DNA from: Trichosporon coremiiforme
Lineage: Eukaryota > Basidiomycota > Tremellomycetes > Trichosporonales > Trichosporonaceae
DNA length: 64,000 bases
Reading direction: 5' to 3'
Assembly (NCBI GenBank): GCA_039545355.1
Contig: BCJJ01000007.1
Coordinates: 1,240,001-1,304,000, forward strand
The notes beneath the pieces are model-generated. The model was not told the origin of the DNA. It worked only from the letters and a program-made list of their open reading frames with translations, and did no database searches. Below, in pieces: positions 61,301 through 64,000 of the stretch (within the stretch, counting starts at the first letter, position 1; every line of letters begins with the position of its first letter). The position numbers and the translations under genes were made by a program.

Positions 61301-61535
61301 GAGCCGAGGGCAGTAGTTCGAAACTGGCCGGCGGAGATAACCCGCCTCTCTCACTTGTTGTGCTCGAACGCACTCGCATCACGGACCACGCGCATCGACA
61401 TTGACACTGCTCCAGGGACTGACACCCGACTTTTACACCGACTTACGTGGTCACCACCGTACTCCGCAAGAGACGTACGAAAACGGCGCAGGGGACGCTG
61501 CTGGCGACACCCACATGCACCCCCGACTCACCTGA
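58316..61535 (+). CDS. Rieske [2Fe-2S] plus DUF455 ferritin-like fusion protein
   Basis: Thirteen exons: 58316-58341, 58379-58698, 58737-58763, 58810-58830, 58877-59011, 59401-59728, 59772-59812, 60038-60210, 60249-60279, 60330-60518, 60756-60789, 60911-61019, 61416-61535; they sum to 517 codons plus stop. The Rieske cluster ligands are C92-x-H94 and C117-x2-H120 (TCPHLG, CPWHQYDF). The DUF455 (ferritin-like, MiaE-related) part has the di-iron pattern E306 (ANIEQYAIDLAWD), E345-x2-H348 (EAKHF), E395 (LVAEARGVD) and E428-x2-H431 (DEITH), then WFSWICAKQGLNPVQQF and, in the last exon, GLTPDFYTDL. The layout suggests a di-iron oxidase or hydroxylase fed electrons by its own Rieske domain; the substrate is unknown. 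Exons of 21-41 nt were needed to keep frame. Confidence 0.85.
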
Positions 61536-64000
61536 AACAGCCCTTGGGCTTACAGCACCGGAGTCCGGCAGAAACGTCGCTCGTGAAGATCTGCGTGCGG
61601 GGCTCACTTCAGACAGCCTGCCCGCCCGTGGTGTTGTGGACCCCGTTTTGCTGCTCTCATAAGGGTCCCGTCGTAGACCAATAGACCAGCGCGCAGCTGC
61701 AACTATCTGCAGCAGCGCACAGATGAACTGGGCAATTCCTATACTACCGAATGCGGCGAGGTACCAGCAGCACGTCAGGGGTTCTTGTCACGCCGTATCT
61801 GAGGGTCTGAGTAGGCGATCAATCAGGCGTGGAAGACAACGGCGAACAGTCCGGCGCTAAGTCTCTCCGTGTGTGTGATACGTCCTTTGGCCATACCTCC
61901 GTGCTCGCGACCCACTGCGAAGTCCGATGCGGAGTGGGCGCCGCTGTCCCGTCCGCGCGTCCACGCTGGGAGTGCCTGACTCCTAGATCTGCATGCAGTC
62001 TGAAGCAATCATCCGGCCTTTGCATCTTGCATGAATAGAATAGGTGATGGTGACGTGAAACGGTTGCTACTGCCGCATCTCTCGTCATTGGCATCTGTGG
62101 TGCAAGGCAACCCGTCTGACCCGTATGGAACGTGTAGACAAGCGACATGCGCTAGTGCAGGTTGTCTTGCAGCGTGCCTTGCTGTTGCCGGCGGTGCAGC
62201 GTGCAACATGAACAGGCAGTGTGCGGCAGCGGGCAGGTTGAAAGCGCAACTCGCAGAGTGACAGCCCCGTACCTCCGTACCTGGCCAGGAGGACTGGGGT
62301 TCTTCCGTCATTTCGTTGCGGGTTGTCGGGTCGGGTTCATCCTGACGCATCGCGTTGCTTTCCTTGGTACGGGTTCCGTCGGATGGGTCTCCCGACATTG
62401 TTACAACGGCAGCCTGGGGCAAGACGTCAAGCTAGCGCGGCCTCTTTCGCCATATCTCGCGAGCGGGACGGTCTCAGATGCCCGTTTCTTTTCCTTCTTA
62501 CCCGTTCTCTGGTTTGCTGATTCCCCAGATACGGTGCCAGATTGGGTCGGACACGCTCATCTTCTACCGTGCCCCCATCTTATCGCGAGTTCCGCGAGTC
62601 TGAGACATGACTCCAAACTGCCGGCATTGGCGAGAGGAGGCGAGTGCTGCGAACTCGTCAAGGCACATGTCGCAGCTTGTTACTTGTTCGAACAATGATG
62701 CTCCACGCGCTTCACGCGCCTCACGCCGGGAGCATGAGCGCCTCAGTAGTGACAAAGGAGTGACGATCGACCCTCACCCTCGGAACGAACCCCCCTGGCC
62801 CATACAGAACAGAATGAGGAACACAGGGCCAGACCATCGCCCGTTTTGCCTCGTTTCGAGGCGAAGACACCATATGGACACCATGACTGACCAGGGATCT
62901 GCGTTCCACTGTGGCGGGACGGGGCCGTCGGGCGAGCCGCGTATGATCTGGACGAAGGAATGCCTGTTCTCAGCGGCACGTAATCGTATTCAAGCACGAG
63001 ATCATTCGCCGAGAACGACCCACTGCAAGCACCCACTGTGCAGAACGAGGTTCCAGGGGAGCGCAACGGTCGCTCCGGAAGAAGTCAGTATGACGAAGGG
63101 AGAATTTCTACCGCAACCCGGACCGAGCGGCCCGGCCGGTGCGGCGTGCCCCTCCTCCTTACGGAGTTCTGACATAGGTCGTCAGCGGACCCACTGAGTA
63201 GAGCAGCCCACTCTTCAGCGGCTGGTGGTGCTCTTTGGCTCGGTGATGAGCGGCGTTGAGAGGCCCCGAGACACCAGCCGACCGCTTCACCTGCTGCGGG
63301 CGCGTGGTTGTGCCGAGACAGGTGGAACACTTGCAAGCAGCCGCCGCGTCGAGCGCAAGCGAACGGCGTGTAGCAAGTAAGTGAGAGGTGAGTCTGGGCA
63401 GGTGGTCGGTCCTGATCCCAACCTTAGGCATCGGTCATCGCGGTCACTCAGGGACGGGGTGAGGGACCAGGCATACGTTTCCGTACAACTGCCAGTGTTG
63501 TTAGCGTTGTTAACGCATCCGGCTCAGGGTAAAAGTGCCGGGGCGCGCCTTCCAGGATACGCAGAACTTCCAGGGATCGACAAAGCAAAATGCGCCAGGA
63601 AATGCCTCGAAGGTCCAGGAAACGCCAGGCACCCAGAACAAACAGAAACCCTGACCCTGATTCACCTGCGCTCTGGCTACCGCAGGTGTTGCCAAGGCGT
63701 ACCACAGAACTGCGGCAGCTTTAGCGCGGGCCTGACACACACACGCGAGCCTGGCATGCTCTTAGCGTGTGATACGCCCCGGGCTAGCGGGGCTGGGCTT
63801 TTTCTTGGTGAAACCATGTCTCACACGCAGATCCACACCCGGACACACCACCGACCCACACTTGCTTCTTCCGGTGGCCCGGTATCCTCGGCCCAAAGCC
63901 TGCGTAGCACATGACGCTCAGGACCAGAGCTCCGTCGATGAGTCCGACAGGGCATCCCAGGAAACATGCGAAACGGAGCCCTCGCACGTCCCCTGACCTC
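61536..64000. other. Right-end intergenic region
   Basis: About 2.5 kb after the Rieske-DUF455 stop without a coding gene, RNA gene or mobile-element domain that I can support. Frames present are short and without family features. Confidence 0.45.

Noticed and set aside
1..64000. CRISPR arrays, bacterial operons, rRNA genes, telomere repeats
   Set aside because: None was seen; gene structure is fully eukaryotic with spliceosomal introns.

Overview
This window looks like nuclear DNA of a basidiomycete yeast, most likely a tremellomycete and possibly of the Trichosporonales (inference). The reasons are GC-rich coding sequence, compact genes split by many very short introns (about 34-60 nt), strong GTGAGT/GTAAGT donors, a CTGAC branch site almost touching the 3' splice site, and a gene set that is all eukaryotic (SNT2, SUN domain, DOCK GEF, ARP2, GAR1, CRIPT). 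I saw no bacterial-type operons, CRISPR arrays or rRNA. I could not support any tRNA gene.

Layout. 1-2909: 3' part of an SNT2-like chromatin reader (+). 3000-6224: an intact 1,074-codon gene (-) derived from a Ty1/copia retrotransposon, with Gag, zinc knuckles, reverse transcriptase and RNase H but no protease, integrase or LTRs. 6225-12068 and 13492-19494: two gene deserts of about 6 kb each, flanking a lone Zn2Cys6 transcription factor (12069-13491, +). 19495-24406: SUN-domain protein (-) and ribosomal protein uS9 (-). 25704-31176: mitochondrial uL4m (+), NIPA-type Mg transporter (-) and an uncharacterised dsRBD-like protein (-). 31566-35656: SWIM/RING protein (+) and a FAR1/WRKY-GCM1-like zinc-finger protein (+). 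36126-41377: GAR1 (-), mitochondrial adenylate kinase (+) and a DAL5-type MFS transporter (-). 41378-44631: another desert. 44632-49566: LURP-one-like protein (-), hotdog thioesterase (+), ARP2 (-) and CRIPT (+). 49841-56691: a 2,244-residue DOCK-family GEF with an N-terminal SH3 domain (-). 58316-61535: a 13-exon gene joining a Rieske [2Fe-2S] domain to a DUF455 ferritin-like di-iron domain (+). 61536-64000: no gene seen.

Most exon structures were rebuilt by eye from splice signals, frame continuity and family alignment. For the SWIM/RING, Rieske-DUF455, DOCK, ARP2, NIPA, uL4m, LURP-one, MFS, adenylate kinase, GAR1, uS9, thioesterase and CRIPT genes the exon lengths sum exactly to whole codons. 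The genes are mostly unrelated housekeeping functions. One loose theme is actin regulation: a DOCK GEF (which activates Rac-type GTPases) lies near ARP2. The most unusual items are the probable domesticated Gag-RT-RNaseH gene, the Rieske/di-iron fusion, the isolated transcription factor in a 13 kb desert, and the extremely short branch-site-to-acceptor spacing.
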